A stretch of 64,000 bases of DNA from Luteimicrobium album (lineage in GTDB: Bacteria; Actinomycetota; Actinomycetes; Actinomycetales; Cellulomonadaceae): positions 1,302,001 to 1,366,000 of the forward strand of contig NZ_BSUK01000001.1 in assembly GCF_030161555.1 (NCBI RefSeq), read 5' to 3'. This document shows, one piece after another, positions 43,986 to 53,012 of this stretch; position 1 is the stretch's first letter; each line of letters starts with the position of its first letter. A model generated the notes under the pieces. The model had not been told where the DNA came from. It did not search any database and saw nothing but the letters and a program-made list of their open reading frames with translations. The position numbers were made by a program, and so were the translations under genes.

Positions 43986-46167
43986 ATGCGCGGATCGGGT
44001 TCGACGCACGACGCTGCCGTCTACGACTGGTTCCACCTGAGGTCCGGCGGGGTGAGCCTTCTCCTGATGTGCGGCCCCAGCCTGCTTCCATCGGTCGTCC
44101 ACTGGGGGACGATCTGGGTTCTCTCGAAGGCGTCGACCCGTCGGCGCTCGAGGCGCTGCTCATGGACGGACCCGAGAACGGTGGGATCGACGAACCCGCG
44201 CGCGTCAGCGTCGTCCCCGAGTCGTGGACGGGCTGGACCGGGGAGCCCGGCCTCGAGGGTCACCGCGACGGCGCCGACTGGTCACCGCGCTGGAGCGTCA
44301 CCGGGATCACACTGGGGTCTGCCTCCGTCGAGCGAGCTTCTTCCCCGCGCCTCCACGAGCACGGCGCAGGGACGTTCGAAGCGCGGGCGCACGACCAGGT
44401 GGCAGGCCTCGAGCTCACCGTCACGACCGAGCTGATGCCCGACGGAGTCGTCCGGCTCCGCGCAACCGTCACGAACCGATCGGACTCCCCTACACGCTCG
44501 ACGCGCTGCGTCTCGCGCTTCCCGTCCCGCGCCGCGCCCATGAGATCCTCGACCTCGCGGGGCGCTGGGCGCACGAACGGGCCCCGCAACGACATGCCTA
44601 CACCGTGGGCCTCCACGAACGGACTGCGCGTCTGGGTCGTCCCGGCCACGAGAGCGCCACCATGCTGAGCGCCGGCGTTCCGGGCTTCGGATTCGCGGGT
44701 GGCGAGGTCTGGGGCGTCCACGTCGCCTTCAGCGGCAATTCCCGGCACTACGCCGAGCGGCTGCCGAACGGGACGAGGGTGGTCGGCGGCGGCGAGCTGT
44801 TGCTCCCCGGCGAGGTACGGCTCGGCGAGGACGAGGCCTACTCGAGCCCATGGCTCTACGCGGTCTACGGCGACGGCCTGGACGACCAGGCGCGGCGTGT
44901 GCACCGGATGCTGCGGGCACGCCCGGGGCATCCGAAGCGCCCCAGGCCGGTGACGTTCAACGTCTGGGAGGCCGTCTTCTTCCGCCAGGACATGCCGACG
45001 CTGCTGCGGCTCGCGCAGCAGGCCGGCGCGGCAGGGGTCGAGCGGTACGTCCTGGACGACGGCTGGTTCCTCGGCCGCACGGACGACTCGCGCGGGCTCG
45101 GCGACTGGGTCGTGGACCCGGCACGGTTCCCGGACGGTCTCGGCCCCCTGATCGACGCGGTGCAGTCGCACGGCATGGAGTTCGGTCTGTGGGTCGAGCC
45201 CGAGATGGTGAACGAGGACAGCGACGTCGCGCGCACCCAACCGGACTGGATCATGCGGACCGGCGGGCGCCTGCCCGTGCGCTCGCGCCATCAGCAGGTC
45301 CTGGACCTGACCAACCCGGCAGCCTGGGACTACGTGCGCGGTCGGCTCGTGGCGCTCCTCGAGACCTACGACATCGCCTACCTGAAGTGGGACCACAACA
45401 GGGGCCTCGTGGACGCCGGCCGTTCGCCCGACGGCCACGGCGGCGTGCACGAGCAGACGCTGGCGACCTACCGGCTAATGGACGAGCTGCGCCGACGCTT
45501 CCCGGGGCTGGAGATCGAGTCGTGCGCGTCGGGCGGAGGCCGCGTCGATCTCGGAATCCTCGAACGCACCGACAGGGTCTGGGCCAGCGACTGCCTGGAC
45601 CCGTACGAGCGTCAGCAGATCAACGCCTGGACCCTTCAGCTGGTGCCGCCGGAACTCGTCGGCGCCCACATCGGCGCATCGCCCGACAAGACGACGGGAC
45701 GGCAGACGGGACTCGCCTTCCGTGCCGGGACTGCCCTGCTGCATCACCTCGGCGTGGAGTGGGACCTCACCCGGGTGGACGAGAGCTCGCTCGCCGAGCT
45801 CCGCGAGTGGATCTCTTGGCATCGCGACGTGCGTTCGCTCGCGCACAGCGGTGACGTGGTGCGTCTCGACCGTCTCGACGACGACGCCGTTGCCGTGCAC
45901 GGGGTGGTGTCGCAGGACCGGTCCCGGGCGGTCTTCGTGGCGGCCCGGCTGGCAACGCCGTTCGACTCCACACCGGGGATGCTGCTGCTCCGCGACCTGG
46001 ACCCGGAGGTGCGCTACCGGGTTCGTGTGGTGCGCGGCGCCGACGGTCGTGAGGAGGACCCCTCGGGTGGCGTCGTCGTCCCCGGCCGCGTGCTCATGAC
46101 GACCGGTCTGCGGTGCCCCACGCTGCGGCCTGGCGACCTCGCGATCGTCGAGCTCACCGCCCGGTGA
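43986..46167 (+). CDS. GH36 alpha-galactosidase (two frameshifts)
   Basis: About 727 residues, cytoplasmic (no signal). GH36 layout: N-terminal beta domain ([19 protein letters not shown] to [15 protein letters not shown]), then the TIM barrel with [57 protein letters not shown], the nucleophile motif [10 protein letters not shown] (Asp near 468), [11 protein letters not shown] and the acid/base motif [14 protein letters not shown] (near 534). Cleaves terminal alpha-1,6 galactose from oligosaccharides. Breaks at 44104-44108 and 44487-44490; adding one base at each gives [13 protein letters not shown] and NRSDSPYTLDAL. Probably leaderless. Converges with the GH16 gene. Confidence 0.92.
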
Positions 46168-46182
46168 GCGCGGGGCCGCGCG

Positions 46183-47445
46183 TCAGGACCAGACGCGCAC
46201 GTAGTCCACGTACATGTCGGCCTTGTTCTCCTGCTGGCTCAGGTCGATCGGCCACCCCGAGCCCATCGCGAGGTCCAGCATGAAGAACAGCGGCTGGTGC
46301 GCCGAGGAGTCCGCCGGGTAGTAGGTGTCGATCTTTTCCCCGTCGATGTAGTAGTTCACCTCGTTGCCGGCGACCCGCACACCGTAGGTGTGCCAGGTGC
46401 GTCCCGCGTCGAGCCCGTGCGCGAACGTGCTCTGGACGTGCGTGTCGTGCACGACCGGGGTGCACGCCCAGCAGTGGGTCGACTGGCTGGTGCGCTTCAT
46501 GCTGACGGACTGTCCGTGCTGTTCCACGGCGTCGAGCTCGGTGTAGGGCGCGCTCGTTCCGTTGGTGATCCGGTTCTTGCCCATCACCCAGAAGGACGGC
46601 CAGGTGCCGTACCCGCCGGGCATGAGGATCCGCGCCTCGAAGTACGCGTCGGAGGCGGCGAAGCCTTGGCCGTCGGTGCCCATCGAGGCGAGGAAGCCCG
46701 AGGTGTAGGTCCGGCCCCAGCCCTGGGGGTCGACGAAGCCGTCCGGGGCCTTCTGGCCGCGGATCCGCAGGTACTGGGAGCTCTTGACCGTGAACGGGTC
46801 GTTCGCACTCCCGGCCTCCGCGAAGACCGCGTCGCCGAACTCGCCCCCACCTGACTGATACGGGGTCGCGGAAGCATAGGTGGTGCCGACCCCGGTCCTG
46901 GAGATCGACAGAGGGCCGGTGAACTCGTCGTCGTAGCTGAGCGTGAGCCCGGCTGCTTGCCCCGGCGTGTCCGTCGCCCCCACCGACCAGTCGACCCCGC
47001 CGGTGTTGAACAGCGACAGATAGACGTTGTCGGAGTGGGTGTAGGAGTTGTCGCCGGGAGGCGAGTCCCAGACGCTGATCTCGACGACCATCGGCCCTGA
47101 CGGGTAGTCGTCGGCATCGATCGTCGCGGAGGCTGTGCCGTCCGCTGCCGGGATGGCTTCGGTCCACCGGTCGTAGCCCCACTTGTCGGTGTGGGTGGCG
47201 TCGGGCTGGTGCCAGATCCTGACGTCGCCGTTCTTCATCCCGGGTGCGGTGAAGTCGATGGTGACCTGACCCGAGACGTCCGTCCCGTAGTGCGGGGAGG
47301 TGACGCAGATCTTGTAGTCGGCGCACGCGCTGTCGGCGGTGGCGCTCGGCGCGCCGGCCGCCACCACCCCTCCTGCGACGGCGGCTGTGACGAGTGCGAC
47401 GCACGCGGTTCGAGTGCGGAGCCGGGTTCGTGTGGAACGCGACAT
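46183..47445 (-). CDS. Secreted GH16 glycosidase
   Basis: 420 residues with signal peptide RTACVALVTAAVAGGVVAAGAPSATA. Residues about 40-165 form a beta-sandwich domain (ICVTSPHYGTDVSGQVTIDF to YLSLFNTG). The GH16 jelly roll follows, with the catalytic ExDxxE motif as ELDAVEQHG near 303, GYGTWPSFWVMGKNR before it and WHTYGVRVAGNEVNYYIDGEKID after. GH16 enzymes cut beta-1,3/1,4 glucans or galactans (agar, carrageenan, porphyran). The galactose-centred locus favours a galactan-type substrate, but this is inference. A perfect LacI-type palindrome overlies its promoter. Confidence 0.9.
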   Translation of the reverse strand: MSRSTRTRLRTRTACVALVTAAVAGGVVAAGAPSATADSACADYKICVTSPHYGTDVSGQVTIDFTAPGMKNGDVRIWHQPDATHTDKWGYDRWTEAIPAADGTASATIDADDYPSGPMVVEISVWDSPPGDNSYTHSDNVYLSLFNTGGVDWSVGATDTPGQAAGLTLSYDDEFTGPLSISRTGVGTTYASATPYQSGGGEFGDAVFAEAGSANDPFTVKSSQYLRIRGQKAPDGFVDPQGWGRTYTSGFLASMGTDGQGFAASDAYFEARILMPGGYGTWPSFWVMGKNRITNGTSAPYTELDAVEQHGQSVSMKRTSQSTHCWACTPVVHDTHVQSTFAHGLDAGRTWHTYGVRVAGNEVNYYIDGEKIDTYYPADSSAHQPLFFMLDLAMGSGWPIDLSQQENKADMYVDYVRVWS

Positions 47446-47473
47446 GGATGATCCCTACCTCTCTGTAGCGACA

Positions 47474-47527
47474 TGCGCAAAAGGCTTTGCGCACTGGCCA
47501 CTATGCCACGCAGTGCCAGCGAGTCAA
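47474..47527 (-). promoter_or_regulatory. LacI operator and promoter of the GH16 gene
   Basis: TGCGCAAAAGGCTTTGCGCA (47474-47493) has perfect 8-bp arms around AGGC. Upstream on the minus strand are -10 CATAGT (47500-47505) and -35 TTGACT (47522-47527) with a 16-bp gap. The operator sits just downstream of -10, a repressing position. Confidence 0.75.
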
Positions 47528-47588
47528 GGGCGCACCCCCGGGGGCCTCGTCGTTCCCCCGCCGCCAGGGGGCGCCCACGCACCCGGGC

Positions 47589-49673
47589 TCAGACAGCCCC
47601 GGCAACCTCCGCCCGCACGACGGCCGCCCCGCCCGCACCGAGCTCGACCACCTGGGCACAGCGCCCCGTCAGCAGGTCCTCCCCCGGCAGCCGGACGCGG
47701 ACCGGGTCCGTTCCGTGGTTCAGCGCGAAGGTCCAGGCCCGCCCCGAACCGGTGCGGCGCACGAGCTCGAGGTCACCCCGCGCGATCGCCTCCACTACCT
47801 CGTCGGTCAGCAGCCCGTCGCGAGGCGAGAGCTCGGGCACGGGCGTCCGCGCGTCGAGCTCGGCCCCCACGCGCGCCAGCACGGCACGCCACCCGGCGAC
47901 GTCGAGCTGGGACGCGAGGTACCACGCGCCTCCCCTCCCGACGGCTCGCCGGGTGAGCACCGCCGCGCCCGGCCACGGGCCGTCGTCGTAGCGTGCGACG
48001 ACGACAGCGTCCCGGACCTCGACCTCCTCGGTCCAGGTCCGCGCAGCAAGCTCCCCGACGTCCGAACCTCCCGCACGCACGACGATGCCGGGCAGCAACG
48101 GCGTGAAGGCATCGGAACGCACCCCCAGGAGCCCACGGAAGGCACCCGGATAGCCTCCGGTGCGCACCCGGTCGTCACGGTCGGCGATGCCCGAGAAGAA
48201 GGTCACGACGACTTCGGCGCCCGCGCGGGCGTAGCCCTCGAGGCGCGCCGCGAGAGCGTCGTCGCACAGATAGAGGCTCGGGACCACGAGCAGCCGGTAG
48301 CCGGCGAGGTCGCGATCGGGGTGCACGACGTCGGCCGTCGTACCCAGCCTCCCGAGCGCGCGGTGCGCCGCGCGGATGGTGTCCATCGGCTGGAGGTCGT
48401 TCGACGGCATCGTGGGGTCCTGCATCGCCCACGCGGACTCCCAGTCGAACAGGAGCGCAGCGCTGGCCTCGACCGTGCTCCCGACGACCTCGGAGAGCGT
48501 GGCGAGCTCACGCCCGAGGGCGCTGGCCTCGCGGTAGGTGCGACTCTGCGTGCCGGCGTGAGGGATGACTGCCGAGTGGAACTTCTCGGCACCCGCCACC
48601 GACTGGACGAGCTGGAAGAAGCAGGCCGCGTCGGCGCCGCGCGCGACGTGACCGAGCGTCGCGAGCCTCAGCTCGCCCGGACGGCGCGAACGGTTGACCC
48701 GCTGCCAGTTCACGCCGCTCGGCGCGTGCTCCATCAGGAACCACGGGCGCCCTTCCGCGACGCCGCGGCTGAGGTCCCCGGCCCACGCGACCTGCTCGTG
48801 CAGCCGGGCCTCGTCGTCGCCCCACCCGACCTCGTAGTGGTCGTTGGAGACGACGTCGACGTCCTGTGCCCACTGGTGGTAATCGAGGGCCCCCGGCGCG
48901 TGTCCCATCCCCATCATGAAGTTGGTCGTCACCGGCGCCTTGGCGCCCGCGGAACGCAGCGTGTCGCGTTCGAGCTGGAGCACGCGCCGCAGCTCGTGGG
49001 AACAGAAGCGCCTCCAGTCGAGCACCTGGGCCGGGTTGAGGAAGGTCGTGCTCCGTGCCGGGGCGCCGATCTCGTCGAAGCTCCCGTACCGCTGCGACCA
49101 GAAGGCGGTCCCCCAGGCCCGGTTGAGCTCGTCGATCGTCTCGTGCCGCCCACGGAGCCAGGTGCGGAAGGCCTCGGCCGAGACCTCGCAGAAGCACTCG
49201 GCGTTGTGGCAGCCGAGCTCGTTGTTCACATGCCACAGGACGACCGCGGGATGGTCCGCGTAGCGTTCGGCGAGCCGGCGCGTGACCTCCGACGCGTGAC
49301 GCCGATAGTCGGGCGACGAGGGGCACCAGTTCTGCCTGCTGCCCAGCTCGAGACGCACGCCGTCACGGTCCACCACGCGCGACGACGGGTGGGCGCGGGA
49401 GAACCACACGGGCGGCGAGGCCGTCGGCGTCGCGAGGACCACGTCGAACCCTTCACGGTGGAGCAGGTCGAGCGCGCGGTCGAACCATGCGAAGTCCCAG
49501 ACGTCCGGGTGCGGTTGCAGCCTGGCCCAGGCGAAGACGCCGAGCGTGACCGTCGTGATGCCGGCGTCCCGGAGCGCCGTGAGCTGGGCGGGCCAGTCGG
49601 CCTCCGGCCACTGCTCGGGACTCCAGTCGCCGCCGTAGGCGATCCGTTCGGGATTCCACCGTGCTCCGGCCAT
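47589..49673 (-). CDS. GH42 beta-galactosidase
   Basis: 694 residues, no signal, ATG 49673 with AAGGAG upstream. GH42 features: IAYGGDWSPEQWPEADWPAQ, GVFAWARLQP, ATPTASPPVWFSRAHP, the acid/base WHVNNELGCHNAECFCEVSAEAF (Glu near 151), NFMMGMGHAPGALDYHQWAQDVDVVSNDHY and the nucleophile WFLMEHAPSGVNWQRVN (Glu near 312). A trimerisation domain and a C-terminal beta domain follow. The Cys set CHNAECFCE fits the zinc site of GH42. It would hydrolyse imported beta-galacto-oligosaccharides. Divergent from an FAD_oxidored gene across one shared LacI operator. Confidence 0.95.
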   Translation of the reverse strand: MAGARWNPERIAYGGDWSPEQWPEADWPAQLTALRDAGITTVTLGVFAWARLQPHPDVWDFAWFDRALDLLHREGFDVVLATPTASPPVWFSRAHPSSRVVDRDGVRLELGSRQNWCPSSPDYRRHASEVTRRLAERYADHPAVVLWHVNNELGCHNAECFCEVSAEAFRTWLRGRHETIDELNRAWGTAFWSQRYGSFDEIGAPARSTTFLNPAQVLDWRRFCSHELRRVLQLERDTLRSAGAKAPVTTNFMMGMGHAPGALDYHQWAQDVDVVSNDHYEVGWGDDEARLHEQVAWAGDLSRGVAEGRPWFLMEHAPSGVNWQRVNRSRRPGELRLATLGHVARGADAACFFQLVQSVAGAEKFHSAVIPHAGTQSRTYREASALGRELATLSEVVGSTVEASAALLFDWESAWAMQDPTMPSNDLQPMDTIRAAHRALGRLGTTADVVHPDRDLAGYRLLVVPSLYLCDDALAARLEGYARAGAEVVVTFFSGIADRDDRVRTGGYPGAFRGLLGVRSDAFTPLLPGIVVRAGGSDVGELAARTWTEEVEVRDAVVVARYDDGPWPGAAVLTRRAVGRGGAWYLASQLDVAGWRAVLARVGAELDARTPVPELSPRDGLLTDEVVEAIARGDLELVRRTGSGRAWTFALNHGTDPVRVRLPGEDLLTGRCAQVVELGAGGAAVVRAEVAGAV

Positions 49674-49743
49674 CCTTGGTGCTCCTTCGTGTGGGGAGCC
49701 CGCGTCGTCGCGCTGGTGGCTCTGCTGCCCTCAGTGTCGTAGA

Positions 49744-49766
49744 GTATTAGCAAAACGCTTTGGAGG
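49744..49766. promoter_or_regulatory. Shared LacI operator between GH42 and FAD_oxidored genes
   Basis: GCAAAACGCTTTGG (49750-49763) matches the palindrome at 59650 almost exactly. TATTAG (49745-49750) is a -10 for the plus-strand gene; TAATAC on the other strand overlaps it for GH42. The operator's end merges with the GGAGG ribosome site (49762-49766). Confidence 0.75.
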
Positions 49767-49773
49767 CAGGATC

Positions 49774-52039
49774 GTGTCCGTGCGCAAGCACGCTCTCCGA
49801 GATCAGGTCGGGGTCGAGCACGACCGCTACGACGTCGTCGTCGTGGGCGGAGGACTCGCGGGCGTCTGCGCGGCGATCGCCGCGGCGCGCGCCGGCCTGC
49901 GGCTGGCTCTCGTCCATAACCGGACCGTACTCGGCGGCAACTCGTCGTCGGAGATCCGCGTCTGGGTCTGCGGTGCCACCTCTCACGGCGAGCACCACTA
50001 CGCCCGCGAGACCGGGATCATGGGTGAGCTCTTCGTCGAGAACCAGTACCGCAACCGGGACGGCAACCCCTACTACTGGGACCAGCTCCTGCTCGAGAAG
50101 GTCCTGGCCGAGCCGGGCATCCGGCTGCTCCTCGGCACCCACGTCGACGAGGTCGAGGTGGAGGACGGCGACCAGGGCCGGACGATCGTGGCGGTCGGGG
50201 CCGTCATGGCCGGGTCGGAACGCGTGTTCCGGCTCGAGGCCGAGCAGTTCGTCGACGCGAGCGGCGACGGCACCGTCGGCTTCCTCGCCGGCGCCCGGTA
50301 CCGGACCGGGCGCGAATCGCACGCCGAGTACGGCGAGAAGCTCGCGCCCGTCGAACCGGACGACGAGACGCTGGGAAGCACGATCCTGTTCTACGTCAGG
50401 GACGCCGGGCACCCGGTGCGGTACGTCGCGCCTCCCTGGGCCGTCGACATCGCCTCGACGTCCGTCCCCACCACCCGGTACATCAGCCCGGCCGCGAACG
50501 GCTGCGCCTACTGGTGGATCGAGCTCGGCGGCGACCGCGACGTCGTCCACGACGACGACCAGCTGCGCCTCGAGCTCCAAGGCGCAGCGCTCGGCGTCTG
50601 GGACTACATCAAGAACTCCGGCAGGTTCGACGCCGACGACCTCACCCTCGAATGGGTCGGTTCGGTACCGGGCAGACGCGAGTACCGCCGCTTCGTCGGC
50701 GACCACACGCTCACCGAGCAGGACATCCTCGCCCAGGCCCAGCACAGCGACACGGTCGCCTTCGGCGGCTGGTCGCTCGACCTGCACCCCCGGGGGGATC
50801 TACGCCCAGGGGCCGGGCTCGCGCCACGTGTACTCGGACGGGACCTACGACATCCCCCTGCGGGTGCTCTACGCCCGCGACCTCGCGAACCTGTGGGTCG
50901 CGGGCCGTGACATCTCCGCCTCGCACGTGGCGTTCGGCAGCACCCGTGTCATGGCGACGTGCGCGATCCTCGGCGAGGCGGTCGGGATCGCCGCGGCGGT
51001 CGCCGCCTGGAACGGCTGCCGGCCGCAGCAGGTCGCGACCACCCATCTCACCGAGCTTCGCCGAGCACTCGTCCGCGCGGACGCCTCCGTGCAGGGCATC
51101 GGCCACGACGACCCCGAGGATCTCGCCCTGCAGGCGAGGGTCACGGCGTCGTCCACAAGCACTCAGCTGACCGTGCCACCCGAACCGGCGGCCGAATCTC
51201 TCGCCCTCGACCGCTCGATCGGCGTCGTCCTGCCCGTGGACCCGGCGCTCGAGGAGATCCGGCTCCTCGTCGAGGCCGACGAGCCCACGACCGTCGGCGC
51301 CCGGCTGCACGCGACCTCCCACCCCCGCAACTACCTGCCGGGCGCCGAGGTGGCCAAGGCGAGCGTGGACGTGAGCTCCACCGGTCCGACGTGGGTCGCG
51401 CTTCCCCTGGTGTGGCGACCGGCCGAACCGGCCAACGCGTTCCTCGTCCTCGACTCCAACCCCCACCTCCGGCTCGTGCGTGCCGCGAGTCCGGTGCCCG
51501 GCGTCACGACGCTCGTCCTACGCGACCTGCCCGCGGAGCCTCTCGACGACCCCCGCGAGTGGCGCGCCTGGAAGCGCCTCGCCCACCGCGACCTCCCCGT
51601 GCTCGACGCCGGCCCCACCACGGCCTGGTCCCCCGACCGGGCCGTAGGCGGCTTCGCCCGACCCTGGGGTGGACCACAGCTGTGGGTCTCGCAGCCCCTC
51701 GACCGCGACCCCCAACCCACGCTCACCCTCGACTGGGACCACACCGTCACGTTCAGCGAGGTCGCGGTCGTCCTCGACGACGACGTCGAGGAGGACCTCA
51801 TCAACCTGCACCACCACACCACGCCCTTCGACGTGGTCCCGGAGCTCGTCCGTGACTATCGCGTCGAGGCGCTGCTCGCGGACACATGGACGACGGTCGC
51901 CCACGTGACGGGAAACCGTCGCCGCCACGTCCGCCACCGGCTCGAGGTCCCGGTGCGCGCCGACGCGGTGCGTCTTGTCGTGCTCGCGACGAACGGAGCA
52001 CCCTGCGCCCATGTGTCCGGCCTGCGCGTCTGGCGCTGA
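49774..52039 (+). CDS. FAD_oxidored-family protein with beta-sandwich C-terminus (one frameshift)
   Basis: About 755 residues, GTG 49774 seven bases after GGAGG. The N-terminal 430 residues are the FAD_oxidored family (PF12831): YDVVVVGGGLAGVCAAIAAARAGLRLALV, LGGNSSSEIRVW, FVDASGDGTVGFLAG and, near the end, NLWVAGRDISASHVAFGSTRVMATCAILGEAVG. The rest is a beta-rich region with an F5/8-type-like end (LHHHTTPFDVVPELVRDYRVEAL, NGAPCAHVSGLRVWR). No signal peptide. Family members are frequent in polysaccharide loci but their reaction is unsettled. The break is in the C/G run 50787-50797 (one extra or two missing bases), restoring DLHP-GGIYAQGPG. Confidence 0.82.
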
Positions 52040-52063
52040 CCGGAGCGATCGGAGCCCGTTCGT

Positions 52064-52929
52064 CTACCCCGACACCACGGTGAAGGGGTCGAAGACGTGC
52101 TCCGGCGCGAAGCCCAGCAGCTCCGCCGCCCAGGAGGTGTCGACCAGCGCCTCGTGGTCGCGCAGGCGCCGCAGGACCGGAACCCCCGCGTGGAAGCGGT
52201 CGACGAGCTCCTGGGAAGGAAGAGTCGCGAGCGTGTTGGGCGCCGAGAGGAAGAACCGTTCGAACCCGAGCCTCTCGGCGTGCTCGAGGGCGAGCAACGC
52301 CGCAGTCGCGGCGTCGCGCGTGTCCAGGTAGGCCCAGAGCGATCGCGCGCCGGCGCCCGGGTCGGTGAGGAACGCCGCAGCGTCCCGGCCGAGCTCCCGC
52401 TCGGGGACACCGAGCAGCGGGTAGCGCAACGCGACCACCCCGATCTCGTGAGCAGCCGCCAGGTAGGCCGCGGTGGCCTCGTCGACCTGCTTGGAGTGCG
52501 CGTACACGTCCCGGACCTGGAGCGGGACCCGCTCGTCGAGCGGGAGCCACGGCGCCGGCACGTCCCCCCACGGCAGGCCCGTCACCGAGAGGCTCGAGGC
52601 GATCACCGCCGCCCGGACGTCATGACGAACCGCGGACTCGAGGACGACGAAGGTCGACATGCTGTTGGCGCGGAACAGCTCGGGCGCCGTTCCCAACGTC
52701 GGTGACGCCATCGCCGCACAGTGCACCACGGCGTCGACGCCGTCCATCGCCTCGTCCACCGCAGCGACGTCGTACGCCGGACCGATCACGGTCCTGGCCG
52801 CGGGGCCCCGGGTGCGCGGAGGTCGAGGGCCACGACCTCGACCTCCGCGCGGTGGAGCGCCGTCAGCACTGCGCTGCCGAGCCGGCCCGCGGCACCCGTC
52901 ACGAGAACCCGCTCGTAGCGCAGCCCCAT
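52064..52929 (-). CDS. NAD-dependent epimerase/dehydratase-like SDR (one frameshift)
   Basis: 288 residues, ATG 52929 with AGGAGG five bases upstream. Extended SDR: RVLVTGAAGRLGSAVLTALH, the segment AVDEAMDGVDAVVHCAAMASP, catalytic SSLSVTGLPWG and YAHSKQVDEA (YxxxK), and the C-terminal WAYLDTRDAATAALLALEHA and LRRLRDHEALVDTSWAAELLGFAPEH. The break at G-run 52802-52805 is closed by one base (LRAPGAPAARTVIGPAYDV). Similar proteins act on nucleotide sugars or oxidise uronic acids and aldoses at C1; which is not clear. It is last in line after the CBM9 enzyme, 83 bp away. Confidence 0.82.
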
Positions 52930-53012
52930 CGAGCCTCCTCTTCCTCTCGTCCTGTCGGCTTCGACCTCGTCGGGTTCCGTCTGCTCGGGCCGGCGGCCCG
53001 TGTCGCCAGGCG

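Noticed and set aside
46168-46181. GCGCGG-GG-CCGCGC as a terminator between GH36 and GH16
   Set aside because: The two-base loop is too tight for a stable hairpin; left as a plain palindrome.
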